A DNA stretch of 64,000 nucleotides from Streptomyces albireticuli (GTDB lineage Bacteria > Actinomycetota > Actinomycetes > Streptomycetales > Streptomycetaceae), in assembly GCF_002192455.1 (NCBI RefSeq), contig NZ_CP021744.1:7216501-7280500 (forward strand), given 5' to 3'. The position numbers were made by a program, and so were the translations under genes. Each line of letters starts with the position of its first letter. The stretch's first letter is position 1. The notes beneath the pieces are model-generated. The model was not told the origin of the DNA and ran no database searches. It saw nothing but the letters and a program-made list of their open reading frames with translations. Shown here in pieces: positions 56,842 to 64,000 of this stretch.

Positions 56842-57237
56842 TCAGAACCAGGGCGCCGCCGCGTCCCGCAGTGCCCTCACCCCGTCCGCCAGGGCGGCGG
56901 CCGAGGCCAGCGCGCCGGACACCATGAACACCGCGCGCCGCACCCGCCCCGGCCCCGGTTCCTCGTCGGCGGGCAGCGCGTCGTCGAGCTCGTCCAGCGC
57001 CCCCGCGGCCTCCTCGGCGGCGGCGGGCGGCAGCTCGTCGGGGGCGAGGGCGCGCAGGCACTCCCGCAGGTCCGCCACCGCCCGGCGCAGTTGCCGGACC
57101 TCGGGCGTCTCCGCCGCACCGCCGGAGGCGGCTCCCTCCTGGACGAACTCGGCCCTGGCATGGTCACCGGTCTGGATGTTGCCGGTGACCTGGCCCGCGA
57201 CGTGGACGCGGCGGTCACCGCCCTGAGGTGTGGACAC
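56842..57237 (-). CDS. Protein of unknown function with N-terminal GNIQTGD motif
   Basis: 131 residues from GTG 57237. The N-terminus VHVAGQVTGNIQTGDHARAE repeats the motif found at the C-terminus of the upstream gene. A predicted helical, acidic middle (PEVRQLRRAVADLRECLRAL) follows, then a hydrophobic stretch near residue 105 (VFMVSGALASAAALADGV). It is 8 bases downstream of the 616-residue gene, so the two are certainly in one operon. No known domain is recognised. Confidence 0.7.
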   Translation of the reverse strand: MSTPQGGDRRVHVAGQVTGNIQTGDHARAEFVQEGAASGGAAETPEVRQLRRAVADLRECLRALAPDELPPAAAEEAAGALDELDDALPADEEPGPGRVRRAVFMVSGALASAAALADGVRALRDAAAPWF

Positions 57238-57244
57238 GGTTTCC

Positions 57245-59095
57245 TCAACTCCCTGGTGAGGAGGGCCCGGAGCCGGAGCCGATGTGCGGCCGCGGCGGCG
57301 TGACCGTCCGGTAGCTCGCCCGTGCCCGGTCGCCCGTCTGGACGTTGCCGTGCACGGTGCCGTTGACGTGCACCGAATTGTCGAAGACGACATTGGCGCG
57401 CGAGTCGTACTCCGAGGTGCGGTAACCCGCGTCGCGGAGACAGCCGCGCACCGCCGTCACCGTACGGGTGCTGATGCCGGTGAGGAACCGGTCGACGTCC
57501 ATCTCCTGGAACAGCTGCTGGTAATGGGGCTCGGCGGCCAGTTCCCGCACCGAGTACCTGGGCCCGTGGTCGACCACGCGGTCGGTCCGGCACATCCGCG
57601 CGTACCAGTCCTCGTTGCGCGTCGTCAGCGCGGCGGTCCGGAGGCCGCGCAGCAGGTCGCGCGGCGCCTCGCTGGCCAGGACGACCGCCGAGCCCAGCGC
57701 CTGCCGCACGAGCTCCGCCCAGCCCGCCGGGTCGGCCGGCGGCATCACATTGTCCAGGGCGTGGTACGCGCGGGCGATCGGCGGCAGCAGGAACGCCCGG
57801 GACTCCAGGAACAGCAGGCCGCCCTGCAACTGCACCCGGCTGAAGACGGTGAGCACCACCTCGCCCTCCCAACTGCCCACCCGGGCCGCCAGGTAGTGGC
57901 GCAGGCGCTCCTCGGCGGCGATGTCCAGGCTGTCCGGCCACCACGTCGGGGGTACGGGGGCGCCCGGCGCCAGGCCGAGCTCGACGGCCGCGGCGCGCCG
58001 GGCGAACGGAGCCATCCGGTGGAACGCGGTGCCCGGCCCCGTACCGCTCCAGTCCGCGGCCGGGCCCAGCCGCAGGCCGCTCTTCATGACGTAGTCGTCC
58101 ACCTGGATGCCGTGCAGCCGGTCGCCGGGGTACGTGCCGGCCTCGCCCAGCCGGAGGAGCTCGGCGCGGATCCGCGCGTGCACGGCCGGGACGGTCAGCT
58201 CCCCGGGCTCGGCCGGTGGCCCGTCCGGATGTTTCTCCAGCCGCTTGTCCGGAGCGCGGTCGGTGTCGGGGAGCAGCTCGATCGCGAACGACCAGGCGTC
58301 CATCTCGATGCCGGCGCCCACGAACGGCGCGTAGTCGCTGTAGATGACGTCGGGATCGGCCTGCTGGCGCGCCAGCTGCCGGAACCGCGCCGCCGTGCGG
58401 CCGTGCCCGTCGAGCCTGGCCGGCGCCCGGCCCGTGGCGAAGAGGTGCAGCAGGCACGTACGGCGGTACTGGTCCACGGCCGCCACCACCGTCCAGCCCG
58501 CGAGGACGAGCAGGGCGGTGAGCAGGTGCCGGACCGTTCCGCCCAGCACCAGACCACCGAGGCCGCCCAGGACCGTGGTGGCCAGGAAGACGACGACGAG
58601 CAGCCACAGGACGCCGGTCAGTACCCGGCCGCCGCGCACCGCGCGCTCGCTGCCCGTCCGGGCGGCTCCCCGCTCCACCGCTCCCGCCACCACGCGGGTC
58701 ACGAACAGCCAGAACCGCACGGCCAGGACCAGCAGCAACGGCAGCAGCGCCCCGGCCGCGTCGACCGCGAGCAGCGGCAAGGGGAGGACGAGCATGAGCG
58801 CCCCGCGATGGGCCGCCCGGCGCCGTGCGAAGAAGCACTCCTTGAGCACCGCCACCAGGTCCACGCCGTAGGACGGCGGCGGCACCCGGTGCGGGTTCTC
58901 CGCCAGTTCCGCGATCACCGCGTCGCGGAAGGCGCGGTCGGTGTGGGCGGCCCCGCGCAGGCAGGCGGTGGCGTCCCCGGGCCGGCTGCCCGCCTGGGCC
59001 TTGACGAGCTGCCACAGCGCGCTGTCCGGATCGCGCGGTACGGGGCCGGGTGGGCGGGGGCCGGGCGGCGGCTGCGGGCCGGGTGGTCGGGTCAT
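57245..59095 (-). CDS. Large membrane protein of unknown function with C-terminal GNVQTGD motif
   Basis: 616 residues, ATG at 59095. A proline-rich cytoplasmic start is followed by four hydrophobic segments in two pairs (about residues 98-135 and 155-205), then a soluble domain of about 400 residues (from about 210) with no family I recognise. The last 60 residues contain FDNSVHVNGTVHGNVQTGDR, close to the start of the next protein. It resembles hypothetical membrane proteins conserved in Streptomyces. Middle gene of a three-gene set, 27 bases after the 282-residue gene. Confidence 0.7.
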   Translation of the reverse strand: MTRPPGPQPPPGPRPPGPVPRDPDSALWQLVKAQAGSRPGDATACLRGAAHTDRAFRDAVIAELAENPHRVPPPSYGVDLVAVLKECFFARRRAAHRGALMLVLPLPLLAVDAAGALLPLLLVLAVRFWLFVTRVVAGAVERGAARTGSERAVRGGRVLTGVLWLLVVVFLATTVLGGLGGLVLGGTVRHLLTALLVLAGWTVVAAVDQYRRTCLLHLFATGRAPARLDGHGRTAARFRQLARQQADPDVIYSDYAPFVGAGIEMDAWSFAIELLPDTDRAPDKRLEKHPDGPPAEPGELTVPAVHARIRAELLRLGEAGTYPGDRLHGIQVDDYVMKSGLRLGPAADWSGTGPGTAFHRMAPFARRAAAVELGLAPGAPVPPTWWPDSLDIAAEERLRHYLAARVGSWEGEVVLTVFSRVQLQGGLLFLESRAFLLPPIARAYHALDNVMPPADPAGWAELVRQALGSAVVLASEAPRDLLRGLRTAALTTRNEDWYARMCRTDRVVDHGPRYSVRELAAEPHYQQLFQEMDVDRFLTGISTRTVTAVRGCLRDAGYRTSEYDSRANVVFDNSVHVNGTVHGNVQTGDRARASYRTVTPPRPHIGSGSGPSSPGS

Positions 59096-59122
59096 CGTGG
59101 CGCGGGCCCTTCCGTCAGGTCG

Positions 59123-59971
59123 TCAGATCCGGGTGTCGTCACGTGCCGGCAGCCCGTACCGCGTGGCGATCGGCGTCCACTTCCGCAGGAACTCCTTCTT
59201 GGCCGCGGTGGCGAGCTCGCTGCTGCTCGCGGCGCGGTCGAAGGCGGAGCCGCGCGGGACGTCACCGGGGGAGCAGCCGGCGGCGTCGGCCGCCCAGCGG
59301 GCGAACGCCCGGTCGGCGTCCGCCGAGTGCCGCCAGGCCGCGCGCAGGTCCGCCGCGGCGGCCGACGCGTCGGGGAGGGCGTCCAGGGAGACCCGGGACA
59401 GGTCGGCGATCAGGCCGTCACGGCGGACCGCCGCGGCGTCCAGGGCCTCCTCCGCGGCGGCGACGGACGCGCGGGAGGCGCAGGAGTCGACGGCGGCCAC
59501 CGCCGAGGTGACCTTCTCGCGGTCCGCCGCGCTCCTCGTCAGCAGCGCGTCGAGCGCCGCGGCCTGGGCGTCGGCCGTGCCGGACGCCGCGGATGCCTGA
59601 GGGGGCCCGGACGAGGCCGGAGCCCGGGGCGGTTCGCCCCCGGGCGCGGCCGGCGCCGACGGCGTGGCGGACGCGGATCCGCCGGACGCCGCGCCGGCCG
59701 GGTCGGGGTCGCCGCCGGAGCCGGAGAAGAAGAGCTTGGCGACGAGCAGGACGGCCGCGGCGAGCACCAGGGCACCGGCGACCGCGGCCAGGGCGACCCT
59801 CGGCGGCACGAACCGGCCACCACCGGCCCCCGGCTCCGGGGACGTCCTGTCCCCGGCCCCTCCCGGCGGCCCGGCGCGCGCGGTGTCACCGGACGCGGTC
59901 ACCCAGCCGCCCGCGCCCCCACGTGCCGTGTTGTCCCAGCGTATCGGCGCGTCGCCGTCGTCCTCGGCCAT
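59123..59971 (-). CDS. Membrane-anchored protein of unknown function, 282 residues
   Basis: ATG at 59971. An acidic, glycine-rich cytoplasmic N-terminus of about 55 residues, one strong membrane segment (VALAAVAGALVLAAAVLLVA, about residues 58-78), a Ser/Ala/Pro-rich linker, and a helical extracellular domain (about 135-282) with two cysteines (in DSCASRA and AAGCSPG) that may form a disulfide. No family is recognised. It is first in the three-gene set with the two proteins downstream. Confidence 0.7.
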   Translation of the reverse strand: MAEDDGDAPIRWDNTARGGAGGWVTASGDTARAGPPGGAGDRTSPEPGAGGGRFVPPRVALAAVAGALVLAAAVLLVAKLFFSGSGGDPDPAGAASGGSASATPSAPAAPGGEPPRAPASSGPPQASAASGTADAQAAALDALLTRSAADREKVTSAVAAVDSCASRASVAAAEEALDAAAVRRDGLIADLSRVSLDALPDASAAAADLRAAWRHSADADRAFARWAADAAGCSPGDVPRGSAFDRAASSSELATAAKKEFLRKWTPIATRYGLPARDDTRI

Positions 59972-60101
59972 CCGACATCCCCCGGTCGCTTCAGCGCACT
60001 GTCATCCTTCCGGTGCGCGTTGTCAACTCGTGGGACAAAGAGGGAAGTTGATGTTCCTGTTGTTGCCGGGTTCCGGGCCCGCCCAGGGCGGCGCCCCGAG
60101 G

Positions 60102-60863
60102 TCAGGCGGGCTTGCGGGCCTCGACGAGGAAACGGGTCGAGTGCGCGACGAACGGCCCCTCGCGTTCGATCTTCTCGTGCAGCTCGCGGAGCCGGTCGCG
60201 GTACCCGTCGACGGTGAACCCCGGCACCATCCAGATCACCTTGCGCAGGAAGTAGACCACCGCGCCGATGTCGAGGAACTCCGTCCGCAGCCGCTCGAAC
60301 CGCAGGTCGGCGATGGTGAGCCCGGCGGCCTCGGCGTCCCGGCACTCGTCGTCGGGATGGCGCCTGCGGCGGACCTCCTCGCTCTGCGGCCCGAGGAAGT
60401 ACTCGACGAGCTCGAAGACGCTGGCCGGGCCGACGTGCTGGGCCAGGTAGGTGCCGCCGGGCCGCAGGACGCGGGCGATCTCCGCCCACCACACGGTCGC
60501 CGGGTGGCGGCTGGTCACCAGGTCGAAGGCCTCGTCGGCGAACGGCAGCGGCGGCTCGTCGGGGTCGGCCACCACGACCGCGCCCCGCGGGTGCAGCAGC
60601 CGGGTCGCCTTGGCGACGTTGGGCGGCCAGGACTCCGTGGCCACCATCAGCGGGGGAAGCTTCGCCGCCCCGGCGAGGACCTCCCCGCCGCCGGTCTGGA
60701 TGTCGAGGGCGGCCGACGCGCGGGCCAGGTGCTCGCTCATCGTGCGCTGGTAGCCCCAGGACGGCCGCTGCTCGGTGGCCCGGCCCGTCAGCCAGGAGAA
60801 GTCCCAGCCGTCCACCGAAGCGGATTCCGCCTCGGCCACGAGTTCGTCGAAAGTGCGTGACAT
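60102..60863 (-). CDS. Class I SAM-dependent methyltransferase
   Basis: 253 residues. The fold is visible as ALDIQTGGGEVLA (motif I), a DPDEPPLPFADEAFDLVTSR stretch (motifs II to IV) and VLRPGGTYLAQHVGP (motif VI). The N-terminus FDELVAEAESASVDGWDFSW is typical of a Streptomyces methyltransferase subgroup of unknown substrate. It is 46 bases downstream of the signal peptidase gene on the same strand, so it may belong to the redoxin/exporter cassette. Substrate not assignable. Confidence 0.82.
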   Translation of the reverse strand: MSRTFDELVAEAESASVDGWDFSWLTGRATEQRPSWGYQRTMSEHLARASAALDIQTGGGEVLAGAAKLPPLMVATESWPPNVAKATRLLHPRGAVVVADPDEPPLPFADEAFDLVTSRHPATVWWAEIARVLRPGGTYLAQHVGPASVFELVEYFLGPQSEEVRRRRHPDDECRDAEAAGLTIADLRFERLRTEFLDIGAVVYFLRKVIWMVPGFTVDGYRDRLRELHEKIEREGPFVAHSTRFLVEARKPA

Positions 60864-60909
60864 ACCTGGATCTTTACGGCGGAGGGGAAGAAAAGCAAAG
60901 GTATTTTCC

Positions 60910-61407
60910 TCAGGACGTACTCCGCCGCAGCACCGTGCCCAGCACCCGGTCGGCCGGGAAGTACCCCACGTCCCCGGAATCGAAGCTGACCTTCCGATTG
61001 TCTCCCAGCAGGACGACCCGGCCCGCCGGCACCCGCTCCTCGGGCACCCCCGCCAGGGACCGGACCCGGTCGCGCGGCACCGGGTCGCCGGCCACCGCGG
61101 CCACCCGCTTGATCAGCCACTCCCGGCCGCGCACCTCGGCGGCGCCGGCCGCGTACCGCACCGGCGGACCGGCCCAGGTGCCGCCGCCGGCCGGCCGCTC
61201 CGCCACCACCACTTGGCCCACCGCCGGCCGCGGGCCGCGCCGCACCAGGACCCTGTCGCCGTCCCGGAAGGCGGGCGCCATGCTCGCCCCGCGCACGGTG
61301 ACCACGACCAGACCGCGCGCCAGGGAGAGCAGGGCGACCAGCCCCAGGACGGCCGCCACGACGGCCGCGCAGCCCAGCGTCGTCCACCAGGCGAGCTCCG
61401 CCGTCAC
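60910..61407 (-). CDS. S26-family signal peptidase
   Basis: 165 residues, GTG at 61407. An N-terminal membrane helix (about 8-34) is followed by the catalytic Ser42 in VRGASMAPAFRDGDRV, the Lys100 in EWLIKRVAAVAGD, and the box LLGDNRKVSFDSGDVGYFP. It should cut signal or leader peptides on the outer face of the membrane. It is shorter than housekeeping SipW/SipX-type enzymes. The exporter gene ends 31 bases upstream, which suggests that it processes the peptide exported by that transporter. Confidence 0.85.
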   Translation of the reverse strand: MTAELAWWTTLGCAAVVAAVLGLVALLSLARGLVVVTVRGASMAPAFRDGDRVLVRRGPRPAVGQVVVAERPAGGGTWAGPPVRYAAGAAEVRGREWLIKRVAAVAGDPVPRDRVRSLAGVPEERVPAGRVVLLGDNRKVSFDSGDVGYFPADRVLGTVLRRSTS

Positions 61408-61438
61408 CGGGCACCCCCGGCCGCCGGGCGCCCCCGCC

Positions 61439-63373
61439 TCACCGGGGCTCCCCGGTGAACGCGGGCTCGCCGCCGGGCTCCGCGCGGTACCCCGCCGCCT
61501 GGAGGGCGAACAGCCGCGCGTACCGCCCGCCGGACCCGATCAGTTCGGCGTGCGGGCCCCGCTCCACGACGCGCCCGTCCTCCAGGACGGCGATGACGTC
61601 GGCGTCGCGCACGGCCCCGAGCCGGTGCGAGATGAGCAGACTCGTCCGCCCGCCGCGGTGCCGCCGCAGCGCCGTGTGGATCTCGTGCTCCGCCTCGGCG
61701 TCCAGGCCCGCCGAGGGCTCGTCCAGGATCATCAGGTCCCGCCGGTCCCGGAGGAACGCCCGGGCGAGCGCGAGCCGCTGCCGCTGGCCGCCGGAGAGCA
61801 CCACACCGGTCTCCGGGTCGTCCTTGTCGGACTCCATGAAGAACCTCCGCGACAGCAGCGTGTCGTACCCGTGGGGCAGACCGGCCAGCTTGGGGTGTAT
61901 CCCGGCCCGCTCCGCCGCCGCCTCGATCCGCGGGCGGTCGCCGAGGGCCGTCAGATCGCCGAGGGCGATGTTCTCCGCCGCCGTCATGTCGTAGTGCATG
62001 TAGTCCTGGAACACCGCGCCGATCCGCCGCCGCAGCTCCGCCACGTCGACCGCGCGGATGTCCACGCCGTCCCAGAAAATCGACCCGCGGTCCGGGTCGT
62101 AGAACCGGCAGACCAGCTTCACCAGCGTGGACTTGCCCGCGCCGTTCAGCCCCACCAGCGCCAGCACCTCGCCGTGCCGGATACGCAGACTGACGCCCCG
62201 CAGCACCCAGGGGTGCTCGGGCGAGTACCGGAACCAGACGTCGCGCAGCTCGATCCCCCGGGCCAGGGGCGGCAGCGCCACGGGCCGTACGGGCACGGGC
62301 AGATCGGGCCCCGCCCGTTCCACCGCCAGGTAGTGGTCGAACATCAGCAGCGCCCGGTGGGCACGGGCCACCTCGCCCGCCAGACCGGCCAGCGCGCCCT
62401 GCACCCCGGCCACCGCGGCCACGAACATGACGACGTCACCGGGCGACAGGGTCCCGGCGTGCGCGGCGCCCACCGCCCACAGCAGCCCGCCGCCGGACAC
62501 GCCCGCGGCCAGCAGCCCGAGCCCCGACTGGACCCAGGCCTCCCGCCGGTCCACCGCCCGTTTCGCGGCGTCGGCCGTCCGCCGGTCCGCCAGCATCCGG
62601 CCGCGCAGGAAGGCGCCGATGCCGAAGAGCCGGATCTCCTTGGCCGCCTCCACGCTGGACAGCAGCTCGGCGTAGAACATCTGCCTGCGCTCGACCGGGC
62701 CGACCTCCCAGAGGGTCCGCGCCTTCCGCCGGGCCATCGCGACCTCGGACAGCAGCGTGGGCACCGCCGCCGCCAGCACCAGACCGGTCATCAGCGGGCT
62801 GAGCAGGGCCAGCGATCCGAGGAAGCCGCCGATCGTCAGGGCGGCGCGGGCGATGCCGACGGCCCCGTCGACGGCCTGGTTGGGGCTGCCGCCACCGGCG
62901 CCCTGCGCCAGCCGCAGCCGGTCGAGGAAGAGGGGGTTCTCGAACCGGCCCAGCCCGGCGAAGCCCTCCACCGCCGTGTACAGCCGGTCCTCGGCCAGCA
63001 GCCCGACCTTCCGGTCCAGCTCCGCGCGCAGGTACTGGCCGGCCTGGGGCACCACCCCGAGGACCACCCCGGACGCGGCGAGCCCCGCGCCCAGGCCGAC
63101 CAGCCGGCCCGAAGGGGCGTCGGCGCTCAGGGCGTCCAGCAGCAGCTTGGTCAGCCAGGCCGTCGTCACGGGGAGCGCGCCGACCGCCAGCGTGAGCACC
63201 AGGTGGAGGGTGAGCGCGCCGGGCGCCGCGCGGGCCACCAGGGCGGCGGCCGCGGCGGTCCGGCGCAGCACGGCCAGCGGGCCGGCGGGGCCCACGGGCT
63301 CCCGGTCGGCCTCGTCCGCGGCCCGGCGGGCGGGCCCCTCGGGCCCCGGCCCGCCGTGGTCCCGCTCGCTCAT
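61439..63373 (-). CDS. ABC exporter (fused membrane and ATPase domains), peptide-export type
   Basis: 644 residues, ATG at 63373 overlapping the redoxin stop codon. Six hydrophobic segments in the first 340 residues, then an ATPase domain with Walker A VGLNGAGKSTLVKL (about residue 410), signature LSGGQRQRLALARAFL (about 528) and Walker B LMILDEPSAGLD. All motifs are intact, so a homodimer can work. The type resembles exporters of lanthipeptides and other small peptides. There is no C39 leader-cleaving domain; the S26 peptidase next door could take that part. Confidence 0.85.
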   Translation of the reverse strand: MSERDHGGPGPEGPARRAADEADREPVGPAGPLAVLRRTAAAAALVARAAPGALTLHLVLTLAVGALPVTTAWLTKLLLDALSADAPSGRLVGLGAGLAASGVVLGVVPQAGQYLRAELDRKVGLLAEDRLYTAVEGFAGLGRFENPLFLDRLRLAQGAGGGSPNQAVDGAVGIARAALTIGGFLGSLALLSPLMTGLVLAAAVPTLLSEVAMARRKARTLWEVGPVERRQMFYAELLSSVEAAKEIRLFGIGAFLRGRMLADRRTADAAKRAVDRREAWVQSGLGLLAAGVSGGGLLWAVGAAHAGTLSPGDVVMFVAAVAGVQGALAGLAGEVARAHRALLMFDHYLAVERAGPDLPVPVRPVALPPLARGIELRDVWFRYSPEHPWVLRGVSLRIRHGEVLALVGLNGAGKSTLVKLVCRFYDPDRGSIFWDGVDIRAVDVAELRRRIGAVFQDYMHYDMTAAENIALGDLTALGDRPRIEAAAERAGIHPKLAGLPHGYDTLLSRRFFMESDKDDPETGVVLSGGQRQRLALARAFLRDRRDLMILDEPSAGLDAEAEHEIHTALRRHRGGRTSLLISHRLGAVRDADVIAVLEDGRVVERGPHAELIGSGGRYARLFALQAAGYRAEPGGEPAFTGEPR

Positions 63374-63921
63374 GCCGCCACGGCGGGGGAGTCCAGGTTC
63401 ACCCTGTTCTGCGCGACCACGGCGTGGCCGTGGCCGTCCTGGGTGAGCCGGAGCACCGTGGGGAAGCCCTTGACCCGGAACGCGGTGGTCAGGGCGGTGT
63501 CACTGCCCTCGACGACGACCCGCGCCACCGGGCGGAGGGCCTCGACCTGCTCCGCGGCCAGGTCGGCGGCGCCGACCACCACGGCCAGCACCCGCTCCGG
63601 GCCGCCGCCCCTGGCCCGCGCGTACGCGACGAAGTGCGGCAGCATCTCGTGGCAGGGCTCGCAGTTGGGCGAGAAGAACGCCACCAGGGTGTCCCCGCGC
63701 AGCGATTCGCGGGTCAGCACCGCGCCGTCGACGGCGACGGCCGTGAACTCGCCGACCTCCTCGCCGACACCGATGACGGGCGGCATGCCCGGCATGTTCT
63801 CGGACACCTTGGCCAGCAGCTCGGTGTGCTCCCGCAGCCGCTTCACCACACCGAGCGTGAGCAGCAGATCGAGCGTACAGAGCGATCCCACCAGTACCAC
63901 CGCCGCGATCAGGACGGGCAT
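63370..63921 (-). CDS. Membrane-anchored thioredoxin-like (TlpA/MauD-type) redoxin
   Basis: 183 residues from ATG 63921 (GAGGAGAGGA upstream); a longer frame to 63996 lacks a ribosome binding site. One N-terminal membrane helix (about 2-24) is followed by a thioredoxin fold with the active site FFSPNCEPCHEM (Cys87, Cys90). The MauD/TlpA resemblance suggests forming or keeping disulfides outside the membrane. The stop overlaps the exporter start (ATGA), so both are translated together. Upstream partners may lie past the window edge. Confidence 0.83.
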   Translation of the reverse strand: MPVLIAAVVLVGSLCTLDLLLTLGVVKRLREHTELLAKVSENMPGMPPVIGVGEEVGEFTAVAVDGAVLTRESLRGDTLVAFFSPNCEPCHEMLPHFVAYARARGGGPERVLAVVVGAADLAAEQVEALRPVARVVVEGSDTALTTAFRVKGFPTVLRLTQDGHGHAVVAQNRVNLDSPAVAA

Positions 63922-64000
63922 CGGAGTCCTCTCCTCTGAGGTCCAGTCGAGGCCGCCCGGGGTTCCGGGGCCTCGGTCGTATCCGTGCGCGGTCACCGGC

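Overview
The window is high-GC DNA (roughly 70 percent or more by eye) with GTG/TTG starts, GGAGG-type ribosome binding sites and gene families typical of Streptomyces: patatin/DUF3376 protein, tandem DUF4360 proteins, SpoIIE-type phosphatase, GH18 chitinase and DmdR/IdeR-type iron boxes. It reads as an accessory stretch of a Streptomyces (or very close relative) chromosome. No tRNA, rRNA or CRISPR array was seen.

Layout. 1-8973: end of a SulP permease, a dimethylglycine-type methyltransferase, a SIS sugar-phosphate enzyme, and a run of secreted or membrane proteins (M6 protease, HNH nuclease lipoprotein, SpoIIE phosphatase, chitinase). 9000-16842: small regulator/enzyme units: a Cmx-type efflux pump preceded by paired palindromes, TetR and AraC regulators, a secreted intradiol dioxygenase, a GntR-TetR two-headed regulator divergent from an FAD monooxygenase across a palindrome-rich gap, a Ddn-like F420 enzyme and an RpiR regulator. 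16843-23422: a large patatin-like membrane protein, two tandem DUF4360 secreted proteins and a cis-prenyltransferase.

23500-54275 is an iron-regulated hydroxamate siderophore locus. Six 19-bp iron boxes mark its promoters. Precursor supply: an argJ paralogue, an L-ornithine N5-oxygenase, a formyltransferase and an ArgA-like GNAT. Assembly: one 4738-residue NRPS, C-A-T-C-A-T-C-A-T-C-A-T-C. Specificity pockets read by eye give Ser for module 2 and N5-hydroxyornithine for module 3; modules 1 and 4 share a near-identical pocket. This points to a foroxymithine/erythrochelin-type tetrapeptide, acyl-(hfOrn)-Ser-(hOrn)-(hfOrn), with release by a terminal condensation-like domain rather than a thioesterase. 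Transport: a lipoprotein receptor, two FecCD permeases and a heterodimeric ABC exporter. No MbtH protein, uptake ATPase or thioesterase is visible in the window. A 73-residue protein of unknown function lies downstream of the formyltransferase gene.

The siderophore locus is split at 44332-48305 by two nearly identical 886-bp IS5-family elements in inverted orientation. They bracket a secreted M28 aminopeptidase, a truncated second transposase and the orphan 3' end of another gene: a composite-transposon-like structure.

54405-64000: an SRPBCC protein, a PLP Orn/Lys/Arg-type decarboxylase, a 39-residue membrane peptide, an uncharacterised three-gene membrane cassette whose members share a GNxQTGDxARA motif, a methyltransferase, and a redoxin / ABC exporter / S26 signal peptidase cassette that resembles a secreted-peptide maturation and export unit and runs up to the right edge.
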